A stretch of 7,119 nt of DNA from Planctomycetaceae bacterium (GCA_015493185.1 WGDQ01000925.1:1-7119), one strand, 5' to 3'; positions 1-6,409 are shown, counted from the stretch's first letter. Notes: generated by a model not told the origin, from the letters alone. Numbers and translations: made by a program.

Positions 1-342
1 ACCGAAACACCGCGTCGTGTCTCGGTGCGTACCGATTGCCTCGCCAAAGCCGCACAAAAAACTGTGGCGGTTGCACAAGCGACGGCCACGGTGGCGCTGG
101 CAGCAGTTGCCGTTCCCATCCGCAGGGCAGTCATCCGCCGGGCAGAGGCCGTCGGCATCGGCAATGTCGCCCTCGAACCGGCAGCCCTTGGCCGACATCT
201 GTTCCACCCCGGGCCGTGCCGATTGCTCTCCAAGCTGGCCCACTTCACTTGCCAGTGTCGCGGAGCCAGCCGCGAAAACGATCTGTGGCCACACCAGCCG
301 AAGCCACCAGCCTCCGGAACGCTTGCTCCATCGGTGCCGCAT
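1..342 (-). CDS. Partial gene: putative secreted Cys-rich protein (C-terminus outside window)
   Basis: The frame opens with ATG at 342 and stays open for 114 codons to the left edge of the window. An in-frame TAG near 408 with no other start codon in between fixes this start, and AGAGG at 353-357 lies 10 bases upstream as a possible ribosome binding site. Residues 2-11 are basic, 12-31 are hydrophobic (WWLRLVWPQIVFAAG and onward), and cleavage after TLA at 29-31 would be reasonable, so export is likely. The rest is unlike a membrane protein: it has eight Cys (54, 67, 72, 80, 81, 90, 97, 112) and an acidic stretch at 57-75 with several Asp. Disulfides or metal binding are possible, but that is inference. 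I do not recognise the family. It lies downstream of the metal transporter on the same strand, behind a palindrome resembling the one in front of the transporter. Overlapping open frames on the plus strand look like shadows, but in GC-rich DNA this one could also be chance. Confidence 0.5.
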   Translation of the reverse strand, partial: MRHRWSKRSGGWWLRLVWPQIVFAAGSATLASEVGQLGEQSARPGVEQMSAKGCRFEGDIADADGLCPADDCPADGNGNCCQRHRGRRLCNRHSFLCGFGEAIGTHRDTTRCFG

Positions 343-424
343 GGAAAACGGGCCTCTTTTGCTGAAAAGATGCGCGAAAACGTGTGAGCCGGATCGGCTA
401 CAAACAGGCTATCGACAAAAACGA

Positions 425-444
425 ACTTTTGATTAATCAAAAGT
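425..444. promoter_or_regulatory. Perfect 20-bp palindrome, candidate metalloregulator operator
   Basis: ACTTTTGATTAATCAAAAGT is a perfect inverted repeat without spacer, set in a short AT-rich island in otherwise GC-rich DNA. It ends 82 bases upstream of the ATG of the Cys-rich secreted protein gene. On the minus strand a TATACT box (447-442) overlaps its edge, so a bound protein would cover a possible -10 region; no good -35 was found. On the plus strand TATAAT at 444-449 is also present but has no gene behind it. Its inner 14 bases match 13 of 14 with the palindrome at 6270-6283 in front of the metal-binding lipoprotein gene. DtxR/MntR-type repressors bind palindromes of this size and symmetry, but the exact regulator is inferred. 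It is not followed by a T run, so a terminator is less likely. Confidence 0.55.
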
Positions 445-531
445 ATAATTTCGCGCGCAAGTAATCTGTGGGGTCACGCCCCTCGAACTGCGCAACCCAT
501 TTATTCGCAGTATCTTTCGAAGAAGTGGTTG

Positions 532-1953
532 CTAGCCTTGGCTGCCGGGCTTGGCGGGGGGCGGCGGGATGGTGCGGCCTTGAGGGTCGGTTTCCGGGCG
601 GTTCAGCTCGGCGGCCAGCTCCTCGCGCAACCGCCGGTCGATGAAGTGCTCGGTCACGTGGGCCGAAACGTGCTGTCGCTCGTCCGAGGCACCGAAATAT
701 CGCTGCAAAAACGTTTCCCAAAGCCGGTGCGAACGAACCACGTTTTGCGCCGCCGCTCGGCCTCGCTCGGTGAGACGCAGTCGCTGCTCGGCCTCGGCCT
801 CGATCATCCGCTCTCGCCGCAGTTGCCAAAGGGCCCACTTCAGCAGCCAGCCGGCCACGGCGTGTCCTTCGCGCAGCAGGCGATAAACTTCCTGCGGCGC
901 GGCGGGCACCCGCATTTCTTCCAACCGGTACAACAACCCCAGCACATCTTCGCGGGCCACGCGCACGTTCCACGCCAGCCGGCGAATGGCCCGTGCCACA
1001 AGGCCCTGGTGTGGGCTGGCAACAAGGGCCAACGAAAACAACACGCCGCCGGTCACGGCCATCATGCCCGAGGTGCTGGCGTCGGCAACTGATGAGAAAC
1101 CCAGCGCGCCAAACATCGCGCCGGGCAACGTAATGGCCGACACATGGCCCACCACGGCTGTGGCCGCCGCCACAACCAGACTCACGGCGATCATTTGGCC
1201 CAATCGCCTTGTTAGCAGATAGGCCGTGGCCGGTGGCACAATCAGCATGGCGATCACCAGAATACTGCCCACGCTTTCAAAGGCGGCCACCACCGTCACG
1301 GCCGTCACGGCCATCAGGCCATAGTGCATCACATCGGCGCGAATGCCCAGCGAAGTGCTTAGCTCGGGGTCGAACGTGCTGATTCGCAGCTCTTTGAAAA
1401 ACAGTGTGACCAGCACAAGATTCGCCAGCAGCACGCCACCATTGACCGCCGCACCGCGCGGAAGATGCCACACCCACGCCCCCAGACGATCGAGCGCCAC
1501 GGCCTCGATGTTGCCATAGATCACGCAACCCGGGTCGAGATCCACCTTGTCGGCGACAAGCCGAATCAGCAACAGCCCCAGCGCGAACAGCGAGGTGTAC
1601 GTCACGCCCAACGCCGCGCTCGATTCCATCTCGCCCGAGCGGCGCACCATTTCGGTCAGCACGGCCGTGGCCACGCCGATGAGCACCGCCCCGGCAAACA
1701 TGGCCGTGTGCCACGTGGCCCGATACGTCGCTTCGTCGACCACTCCTCGCGACTTCAGGCCGTAGGCCACGAGAAAAGCCAGCGCAATGCCCAGCAGCAC
1801 CGAGTGCGAGAGGGCGTCGCCCATCATGCTCTGACGCCGCAACAGCAGAAATGCCCCCGGCAGCGCGCAGGCCATCGCGCACAGCGCGGCAGTGACCACA
1901 ATCCACGTGTCGATCGACGACCATGCTTGCAAAGGTTCGAGCCACTGAGGCAT
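532..1953 (-). CDS. troD: Metal ABC transporter permease fused to a DtxR-like domain (TroD/MntD type)
   Basis: A 473-residue ABC-3 family permease, the second membrane subunit of a Mn/Zn/Fe importer. Residues about 1-330 are the membrane core with roughly eight or nine hydrophobic segments. It includes the conserved LLLRRQSMMGDALSH region (36-50) followed by SVLLG, and a later SVGSILVIAMLIVPPATA segment. After the membrane part ends in a basic stretch, residues about 335-463 resemble DtxR/MntR: a degenerate winged helix, LTERG (394-398), H409 and E413, then H428, H432, E435 and H436. These fall at the spacing of DtxR metal ligands H79, E83, H98, C102, E105 and H106. DPQGRTIP near 456 matches the DPHGxPIP motif of the family. 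Ordinary permeases of this family are under 300 residues. I chose ATG 1953 because AAGGCG lies 8 bases upstream; an in-frame GTG at 1983 would add 10 residues. No convincing terminator follows, only a short GGGG/CCCC hairpin at 470-482. Symbol by similarity to troABCD. Confidence 0.93.
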   Translation of the reverse strand: MPQWLEPLQAWSSIDTWIVVTAALCAMACALPGAFLLLRRQSMMGDALSHSVLLGIALAFLVAYGLKSRGVVDEATYRATWHTAMFAGAVLIGVATAVLTEMVRRSGEMESSAALGVTYTSLFALGLLLIRLVADKVDLDPGCVIYGNIEAVALDRLGAWVWHLPRGAAVNGGVLLANLVLVTLFFKELRISTFDPELSTSLGIRADVMHYGLMAVTAVTVVAAFESVGSILVIAMLIVPPATAYLLTRRLGQMIAVSLVVAAATAVVGHVSAITLPGAMFGALGFSSVADASTSGMMAVTGGVLFSLALVASPHQGLVARAIRRLAWNVRVAREDVLGLLYRLEEMRVPAAPQEVYRLLREGHAVAGWLLKWALWQLRRERMIEAEAEQRLRLTERGRAAAQNVVRSHRLWETFLQRYFGASDERQHVSAHVTEHFIDRRLREELAAELNRPETDPQGRTIPPPPAKPGSQG

Positions 1954-1961
1954 CGTCTTTT

Positions 1962-1967
1962 CGCCTT
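1962..1967 (-). promoter_or_regulatory. Ribosome binding site deciding the start of the second permease
   Basis: On the minus strand AAGGCG is followed by 8 bases and then ATG at 1953. This spacing supports ATG 1953 over the upstream in-frame GTG at 1983, which would place the purine-rich stretch inside the coding region. Confidence 0.5.
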
Positions 1968-1989
1968 TTTTTCTCTCGACCACCGCTCA

Positions 1990-2018
1990 GATTCAGATAT
2001 CGTTCACAGGGCGGTCAA
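1990..2018 (-). promoter_or_regulatory. Possible internal promoter before the second permease
   Basis: TTGACC (2018-2013) resembles a -35 box and is followed after 17 bases by TGAATC (1995-1990), a weak -10. It lies between the 11-bp repeat array and the second permease, where a separate start of transcription would make sense because the gap to the first permease is 276 bases. The -10 match is poor, so this is a suggestion only. Confidence 0.2.
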
Positions 2019-2062
2019 GCAGCGTTCTAGCGTCGTTCACTCGCACTACACCATGTTGCCGT

Positions 2063-2193
2063 TCGGTTGCGATCAAGTTGCGATCGTCATGCGGTCCGGG
2101 TGTGGCCCGGTTGCGATCCGGTTTTGCTCCGATTATGGCCGGTTGTGGTCCGGTTGTGGTCCGATTGTGACCCGGTTGTGGTCCGAGTGGCGG
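2063..2193. repeat. 11-bp tandem repeat array between the two permease genes
   Basis: About twelve degenerate copies of an 11-bp unit lie head to tail, with consensus CCGGTTGTGGT on the plus strand (ACCACAACCGG in the operon transcript). Copies at 2139-2149, 2150-2160 and 2172-2182 are identical. Those at 2096-2106, 2107-2117, 2118-2128 and 2161-2171 differ by a few bases, one copy (2129-2138) is one base short, and the array fades out toward 2063. It begins 36 bases after the stop of the first permease and ends 109 bases before the second. The 11-bp period is close to one helical turn, and in the RNA most units put a GGA at the junction. The unit length is not a multiple of three and no gene crosses it. 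Whether it is a neutral minisatellite or a binding platform cannot be told from sequence alone. Confidence 0.85.
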
Positions 2194-2229
2194 TTTCGTC
2201 GGTTCGTGGTCGCATCGGTCGCAGCGCGA

Positions 2230-4053
2230 TCAAGTGTTGCGTGGCCGCTGGCCGGTGTCGCTCTTGGCCCGGTTGTCGGCCAGGGGATCGTTTGCGTTTG
2301 CCATGTCCAACGCATGCGGGCTGGGTGGCACGCGTTGCAAGTCGGGATAGTGTGTTGCGAGCTGTTTTTCCAGCTCGGCCAGAATCTCCGGCTCCAGCAC
2401 GTGCTCAATCAGGTCGGCATAGCGGTCCACTCGGGCCGTGGCCATGGCCGCATGTTGGATCAGATACAGCTCCCACAACCGATGGTTGCGGGCCACGCGG
2501 CGCGCGGCTTGCCAGCCTGTTTCGGTGAGCCGCACGTGCCGCGCATTTTCAAAAACAAGCAGACCGCGCCGTTCGGCCCGGCGAAGCAGCCGCATTAAAT
2601 GCCGCGTCTTCCACGTCCGCTTGGCCAACAACTGCTCGACCGACACGCGTGCCTCGGGCGCTTTGTCCGCGGCGGTGCCACTCGCGGCCGTTCGCTCCGA
2701 TTCCACGCACTCGTACAAGGCCCGCAACAAGTGCTGACGGTCGATTTCGGCCGCCAGCCGTGCCCGTTGCACGGCCCGACGCACCAGTCCCCGGCGCGGG
2801 CTCGCGAAAAGGCTGATCAGAAAAAAGCAGGTGGCCGTCAACACAATCACCGCACCGGCGGCCAATCGTGGAAACACGGCGCTCAGCGTGGCCCCTCCCA
2901 CGGTGCTGGCACCACCCAACAGCGCCGCAACCAGGGTCATCGCGCCCAGCCGATCAGCCCAAAACCTTGCAGCGGCCGGTGGAATGATCAACAGCGCCAC
3001 CACCAGCAACAAACCCACGCTTTGCAGTCCGATCACCGTTACCACGGCAACCAACGTCATCAGCACCACATCCAGTCCCGTGGTGGGCCACCCTTGCGCG
3101 GCGGCAAAGCCCTCGTCGAAACAGAGAACTGCCAGCTCCTTGAACAACAAACCGCACACCACCAGCACCACCAGCGCCACTTGCATGATGAGCATCACAT
3201 CGGCGGCGACCATCGAGGCCGTTTTACCGAAAATAAACCCCTGCAAGCCCGCCTGATTGCCGGTGGGCAGGGTTTGCACCACCGTGAACAGGGCCACACC
3301 GCATCCGAAAAAAACGCTCAGCACGATCGCCAGCGCCGCATCGTCTTTGATCGGTGCCAGTCGGTGCAGCCCAATCACCAGCGCCATGGCCAGCAGCCCC
3401 GCGGCCAGCGCACCGGCCAGCAGTGCCGGCAGCGACTTGCCGCTACCGGGGGCCAGCCACTCCATCGCCAGAAATGCCGCGGCAATACCCGGCAGTGCGG
3501 CATGGCTGACCACATCGCCCACCAAGGCCCGTTTGCGCAGCAAGGTAAACGTGCCTACCACGCCGGCCGTCACGCCCAGACAAAGCGTTCCCAACAGCAC
3601 CACGCGCGTGTTGTAGTCGCGCAGCATCAACACGCGAACCAGCTTTGCGCGTGCCGATGCCGATGTGTCCGCCGTGCCGTTCTGCGCGCTCGCTTCCGGC
3701 GCGGCCATCGATGTTGCCTCGCGTTCGGCCTGCCCCCCAGCAAGCGGCTCGCCTGCCGCCACGGTGGCTACCGTCCGCGCCGACGCGCGCGTCGCTCCGC
3801 TTTCCGCGGCGACGGCCGACGTGCGAACCGCCGGCATCAGCCACGCAAGCGCCAGCACCGTGCCGATGCCGAGTCGCCCGAACGTCCGCACCCGAAGTCG
3901 CGGTTTCGTGCGGTCGGTGCATTGCGTCTGCCGCCTGAACCGCGCGTCGGCCGTGTGGCAGCGCGCGGGGCCGACGGTTTTCTTCTTGGAAATTCGGCCC
4001 CCGGTTCGGTCGATGGGCAACCTCAAGGCTCGTGCTGGCATGGTACCGATCAC
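2230..4053 (-). CDS. troC: Metal ABC transporter permease fused to a DtxR-like domain, with N-terminal extension (TroC/MntC type)
   Basis: A 607-residue ABC-3 family permease, about twice the usual length. It begins with GTG 4053, which overlaps the ATPase stop (GTGA) and implies translational coupling; ATG 4041 is an alternative. Residues 52-83 form a basic then hydrophobic stretch ending AVAAES, which looks like a signal peptide or an extra membrane segment. An Ala/Ser/Thr-rich linker follows to about 136. The membrane core runs about 137-425, with RDYNTRVVLLG (145-155), RKRALVGDVVSHAALPG (173-189) and SVGLLLVVALLIIPPAAA. A DtxR-like part occupies about 438-582: an N-terminal helix, a Ser/Ala-rich insert, a winged helix (470-513, ending LTETG), H524 and E528, then D543, D547, E550 and H551 at the spacing of DtxR metal ligands. 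The last about 25 residues are polar tail. It pairs with the second permease to form the channel; symbol by similarity to troABCD. Confidence 0.93.
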   Translation of the reverse strand: MIGTMPARALRLPIDRTGGRISKKKTVGPARCHTADARFRRQTQCTDRTKPRLRVRTFGRLGIGTVLALAWLMPAVRTSAVAAESGATRASARTVATVAAGEPLAGGQAEREATSMAAPEASAQNGTADTSASARAKLVRVLMLRDYNTRVVLLGTLCLGVTAGVVGTFTLLRKRALVGDVVSHAALPGIAAAFLAMEWLAPGSGKSLPALLAGALAAGLLAMALVIGLHRLAPIKDDAALAIVLSVFFGCGVALFTVVQTLPTGNQAGLQGFIFGKTASMVAADVMLIMQVALVVLVVCGLLFKELAVLCFDEGFAAAQGWPTTGLDVVLMTLVAVVTVIGLQSVGLLLVVALLIIPPAAARFWADRLGAMTLVAALLGGASTVGGATLSAVFPRLAAGAVIVLTATCFFLISLFASPRRGLVRRAVQRARLAAEIDRQHLLRALYECVESERTAASGTAADKAPEARVSVEQLLAKRTWKTRHLMRLLRRAERRGLLVFENARHVRLTETGWQAARRVARNHRLWELYLIQHAAMATARVDRYADLIEHVLEPEILAELEKQLATHYPDLQRVPPSPHALDMANANDPLADNRAKSDTGQRPRNT

Positions 4054-4850
4054 CCGCGACCTAGCCGCATGCTTTCGCCTACCTCGTCCAACAGCGCCAG
4101 CTTGCCGCCGTACGTGGCGCGAATGTTTTCCGGGGTGAACACCTCGCTTGTTGGCCCGGCGGCCACCACCCGCATGTTCAAAAGCACCACCTGATCGAAA
4201 TAGTCGGTCACACTGCCCAAATCGTGGTGTACCACCAGTGCCGTTTTGCCCCGCGACCGCAGTTCGCGCAGCACGTCGACAATCGCCTGTTCGGTCGCCG
4301 CGTCGACCGAGGCGAACGGCTCGTCCATCAAATACAAGTCGGCGTTCTGCACCAGCGCCCGCGCCAAAAACACCCGCTGCTGCTGCCCCCCCGAAAGCTG
4401 ACTAATCTGTCGCTGTGCCAGTTCGGCCAGTCCCACATGCCGCAGGGCTTCTAGGGCTTGGGCCCGATATCGCCGCGTAACCGGCCGGCACCAGCCGATT
4501 TGGCGATACAGCCCCATCGCCACCACATCGAGCGCGCTGACCGGAAAATCCCAATCGACCGACTCGCGCTGCGGCACGTAGCCCACGCGGGCCCGCTGTT
4601 TGCGATACGGTTTTCCGAAAATCAACACCTCGCCCGAAAGTCGCGGAATCAGATCGAGAATCGCTTTGAGCAGCGTGCTCTTGCCCGCTCCGTTGGGGCC
4701 CACAATGGCGATCAAGCTACCCTGAGGGGCCGTGTAGTCGACCTCCCACAGCACCGGCTTGCGCTGATAGGCCACGGTCAGGTCGCGCACCACCAGCGGA
4801 TATTGCGAAGCGTCGAACCCTTCGTTGCTGCTTTCGGCCGTGTCGTGCAT
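4050..4850 (-). CDS. troB: Metal ABC transporter ATP-binding protein (TroB/MntB type)
   Basis: A 266-residue cytoplasmic ATPase that powers metal import. All key motifs are present and intact: Walker A GPNGAGKST (51-59), the Q-loop with VPQRESVDWDFPV (92-104) typical of Mn/Zn/Fe importers, the ABC signature LSGGQ (152-156), Walker B LYLMDE (172-177), D-loop FASVDAATE (179-187) and the H-loop histidine at 209. The length is normal for the family. ATG 4850 gives a short polar N-terminus before the first strand at LVVRDLTVAY; the upstream ribosome binding site is weak. Its stop overlaps the start of the first permease by 4 bases, so the two are made together, whereas 359 bases separate it from the binding-protein gene. 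ZnuC-type zinc ATPases are close relatives, so the metal cannot be told from this subunit. Confidence 0.96.
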   Translation of the reverse strand: MHDTAESSNEGFDASQYPLVVRDLTVAYQRKPVLWEVDYTAPQGSLIAIVGPNGAGKSTLLKAILDLIPRLSGEVLIFGKPYRKQRARVGYVPQRESVDWDFPVSALDVVAMGLYRQIGWCRPVTRRYRAQALEALRHVGLAELAQRQISQLSGGQQQRVFLARALVQNADLYLMDEPFASVDAATEQAIVDVLRELRSRGKTALVVHHDLGSVTDYFDQVVLLNMRVVAAGPTSEVFTPENIRATYGGKLALLDEVGESMRLGRG

Positions 4851-5209
4851 TTTCAGAGATCGGCTCTCGATGTCTCGGCATACCGGCCGCCCGCCTCGTT
4901 TTGAGCTGCCCGCTTGCTTGCGGTCGGTCGGCGCCGGCCAGCATGTGGTCCGGCCTTCTCGTCTCTTGTTCCCTTACGCTTCGGCGCCTTGATCGCTGCG
5001 CGCCGGCGGCGCACAGCGCATCGGCACCGCTTCGGCCTGTGTGCTCTTCTCAGCTTCCTGTGTCTTGTGTTGCTTTCGGATTTCTTCTGCGGATGTTTGT
5101 CCGAAACATTTCGCTCGCGAGCGTGCAACCCTGCAAACCACGCGTCGCGGCCGGCCGCATCCAATCGGCACTGCGAAGTAGACAGTCTACCGCAACGCGT
5201 GCCGCAACA
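4851..5209. other. Long spacer between binding-protein and ATPase genes
   Basis: These 359 bases contain no gene I can support. The minus frame from 5164 to 4853 uses a TTG start, has no ATG and encodes a very basic low-complexity peptide. Plus-strand frames look like chance. The spacer holds the hairpin at 4994-5018. The length is unusual for adjacent subunit genes of one importer and leaves room for RNA processing or partial termination after the binding-protein gene. Confidence 0.6.
4994..5018 (-). terminator. GC-rich hairpin between binding-protein and ATPase genes (possible partial terminator or RNA-stability element)
   Basis: In the transcript, CGCTGTGCGC and GCGCGCAGCG pair over 10 positions, one of them a U-G wobble, around a 5-base loop. 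There is no U run after it, so it is not a classic intrinsic terminator. A stable hairpin downstream of a binding-protein gene often protects its mRNA, which would yield more binding protein than ATPase or permease. That role is inferred from position only. Confidence 0.35.
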
Positions 5210-6229
5210 TCATTGTGCCGCCGCGGCCGACAATTTCCCTTGAAATCCGCCGGCCGGGGCCTCGCCCCCTAGTGCCCGGGCGATCGTCGTGGCGTTGTGG
5301 TCGATCATGCCGATATACGTTCCCTCATAGGTGCCCTCGGGCCCCATCGCATCGGAATACAGTTCGCCGCCGATTTCAACCTGCCAGCCTCGATCGGCCG
5401 CGCCTTCGAGCACCGCCTCGATGTTCTTTCGCGGCACGCTCGACTCGACGAAAATCGCTCGAATTCGCCGCTGCACAATAAACTGCACCAACCGGTTGAT
5501 GTCGTCGATGCCCGCTTCGCTCTCGGTGCTGATGCCTTGAACTGAGCGCACCGGAATATCGTACGCCCGAGAAAAGTAGCCGAAGGCGTCGTGCGCCGTG
5601 ATAAGCACTCGCTGCGGCTCGGGTATCGAGGCAATCACCCGCCGCACGTACGCGTCCAGCGCCTCGAGCTGCTTGCGATAGGCCGCCGCTCGCGATCGAT
5701 AGGCTTCCGCATTCGCAGGATCGAATCGTCCCAACGCGTCCGATACCACCTCCACACATCGGCTCCACGCAGACACATCCATCCAAACGTGCGGATCCCA
5801 ATGCCCTTGAAACTCAGGCGGCGAACGCAAAAACGTCTCGGGCAACTGCTCCGTAACGGCATATACCGGTTTTCCACCGCGGGCCACCTTCGTAAGCGTG
5901 TCGCCCATGCGGCCTTCGAGCATCAGGCCGTTGTAAAACACCATGTCGGCCTCGGCCAGCAGCTTTATGTCGCGTCGCGTCGGCTTGTAGAGATGCGGGT
6001 CGACCCCCGACCCCATCAGGCCCACAACCTGACCCTGCTCGCCCGCGACCTGCCGCACAATGTCCGTCACCATGCCGGTGGTCGCCACAATGTCGATCGG
6101 ATACCCGCCTTCAAAGGTCGCCCCGCCATCGTCGGCCGCCGGGGCGCCGCATCCGCCAACCAGCATCACCAACCAGCCGATCCATCCCCACGCGGCTCGA
6201 CCCCCCCGGGTCGCTCCTGCCGGACGCAT
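5210..6229 (-). CDS. troA: Metal-binding lipoprotein of ABC importer (TroA type)
   Basis: A 339-residue cluster A-I substrate-binding protein that captures a divalent metal outside the cytoplasmic membrane. From ATG 6229 a basic N-terminus (RPAGATRGGR), a hydrophobic stretch (12-26) and the lipobox VGGC with Cys 27 mark a lipoprotein. Metal ligands expected for TroA are visible: H79 in GVDPH, H147 in DPHVW, H213 in TAHDAFGYF and D293 in YSDAMG. A His rather than Glu at the third position matches TroA more than PsaA/MntC, so zinc as well as manganese or iron is possible. No His-rich loop of the ZnuA kind is seen. Other family stretches are QGISTESEAGI (231-241) and FVESSVPRKN (260-269). Start choice: ATG at 6259 and 6268 are in frame, but 6229 gives a normal-length signal and has GGGG 7 bases upstream. 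The frame stays open far upstream to 7102, but that part looks non-coding. Confidence 0.94.
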   Translation of the reverse strand: MRPAGATRGGRAAWGWIGWLVMLVGGCGAPAADDGGATFEGGYPIDIVATTGMVTDIVRQVAGEQGQVVGLMGSGVDPHLYKPTRRDIKLLAEADMVFYNGLMLEGRMGDTLTKVARGGKPVYAVTEQLPETFLRSPPEFQGHWDPHVWMDVSAWSRCVEVVSDALGRFDPANAEAYRSRAAAYRKQLEALDAYVRRVIASIPEPQRVLITAHDAFGYFSRAYDIPVRSVQGISTESEAGIDDINRLVQFIVQRRIRAIFVESSVPRKNIEAVLEGAADRGWQVEIGGELYSDAMGPEGTYEGTYIGMIDHNATTIARALGGEAPAGGFQGKLSAAAAQ

Positions 6230-6269
6230 CGTCACGCCCCGTCGTGTTTTTGGTTGCATGAATTTCATT

Positions 6270-6283
6270 TTTGATTCATCAAA
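6270..6283. promoter_or_regulatory. 14-bp palindrome before the transporter operon, candidate operator
   Basis: TTTGATTCATCAAA has 6-bp arms around a 2-bp centre and ends 40 bases before the preferred start of the binding-protein gene. It differs at one position from the inner 14 bases of the palindrome at 425-444. On the minus strand TTGAAA (6289-6284) just upstream could be a -35 box, so a bound repressor would sit between -35 and -10, though no good -10 is seen. If translation began at 6268 the site would abut the start codon, an added reason to prefer 6229. Confidence 0.5.
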
Positions 6284-6380
6284 TTTCAAGGCATCATTGT
6301 GCCCCGCCGCCTCGGCGTCCGTCAAGGCATTGCCGACGGATCGAGCGGCCGTGCGTGGCCGCTTTCCGCGCCATAACTCG

Positions 6381-6409
6381 ATTGATAAACACTTCTTGTG
6401 TTCATCAAT
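6381..6409. promoter_or_regulatory. 29-bp imperfect palindrome upstream of the transporter operon
   Basis: Arms ATTGATAAACAC (6381-6392) and GTGTTCATCAAT (6398-6409) are complementary at 11 of 12 positions around a 5-base TTCTT loop. The outer ends TTGAT and ATCAA are the same half-sites as in the two shorter palindromes, but further apart. It may be a second regulator site or a leader RNA hairpin if transcription starts further right. On the minus strand TTGATG and TATCAA at its two ends are 15 bases apart, a poor promoter. Confidence 0.45.

Noticed and set aside
425..444. FNR/CRP-type site
   Set aside because: TTGAT and ATCAA half-sites are present, but FNR sites need 4 bases between them. 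Here and at 6270-6283 there are only 2.
470..482. Terminator after the second permease
   Set aside because: The GGGG/CCCC stem is only 4 bp and has no T run behind it on the minus strand.
437..973. Minus-strand frame of 178 codons
   Set aside because: It overlaps the DtxR-like part of the second permease in another frame and gives an Arg/Ala-rich peptide without features.
2063..2193. CRISPR array
   Set aside because: Units are 11 bp, contiguous and without spacers, and no cas gene is nearby.
1465..2598. Long plus-strand open frame of 377 codons
   Set aside because: It lies opposite the second permease, the repeat array and the end of the first permease. It encodes a His/Arg/Gln-rich peptide with no domain, as expected for a shadow in GC-rich DNA.
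2599..4194. Long plus-strand open frame of 531 codons
   Set aside because: It is antisense to the first permease, whose motifs are unmistakable. The translated peptide is rich in Gln, His and Arg and looks like a shadow.
4853..5164. Minus-strand frame of 103 codons in the troA-troB spacer
   Set aside because: It has only a TTG start, no ATG and a low-complexity, highly basic product; I see no ribosome binding site.
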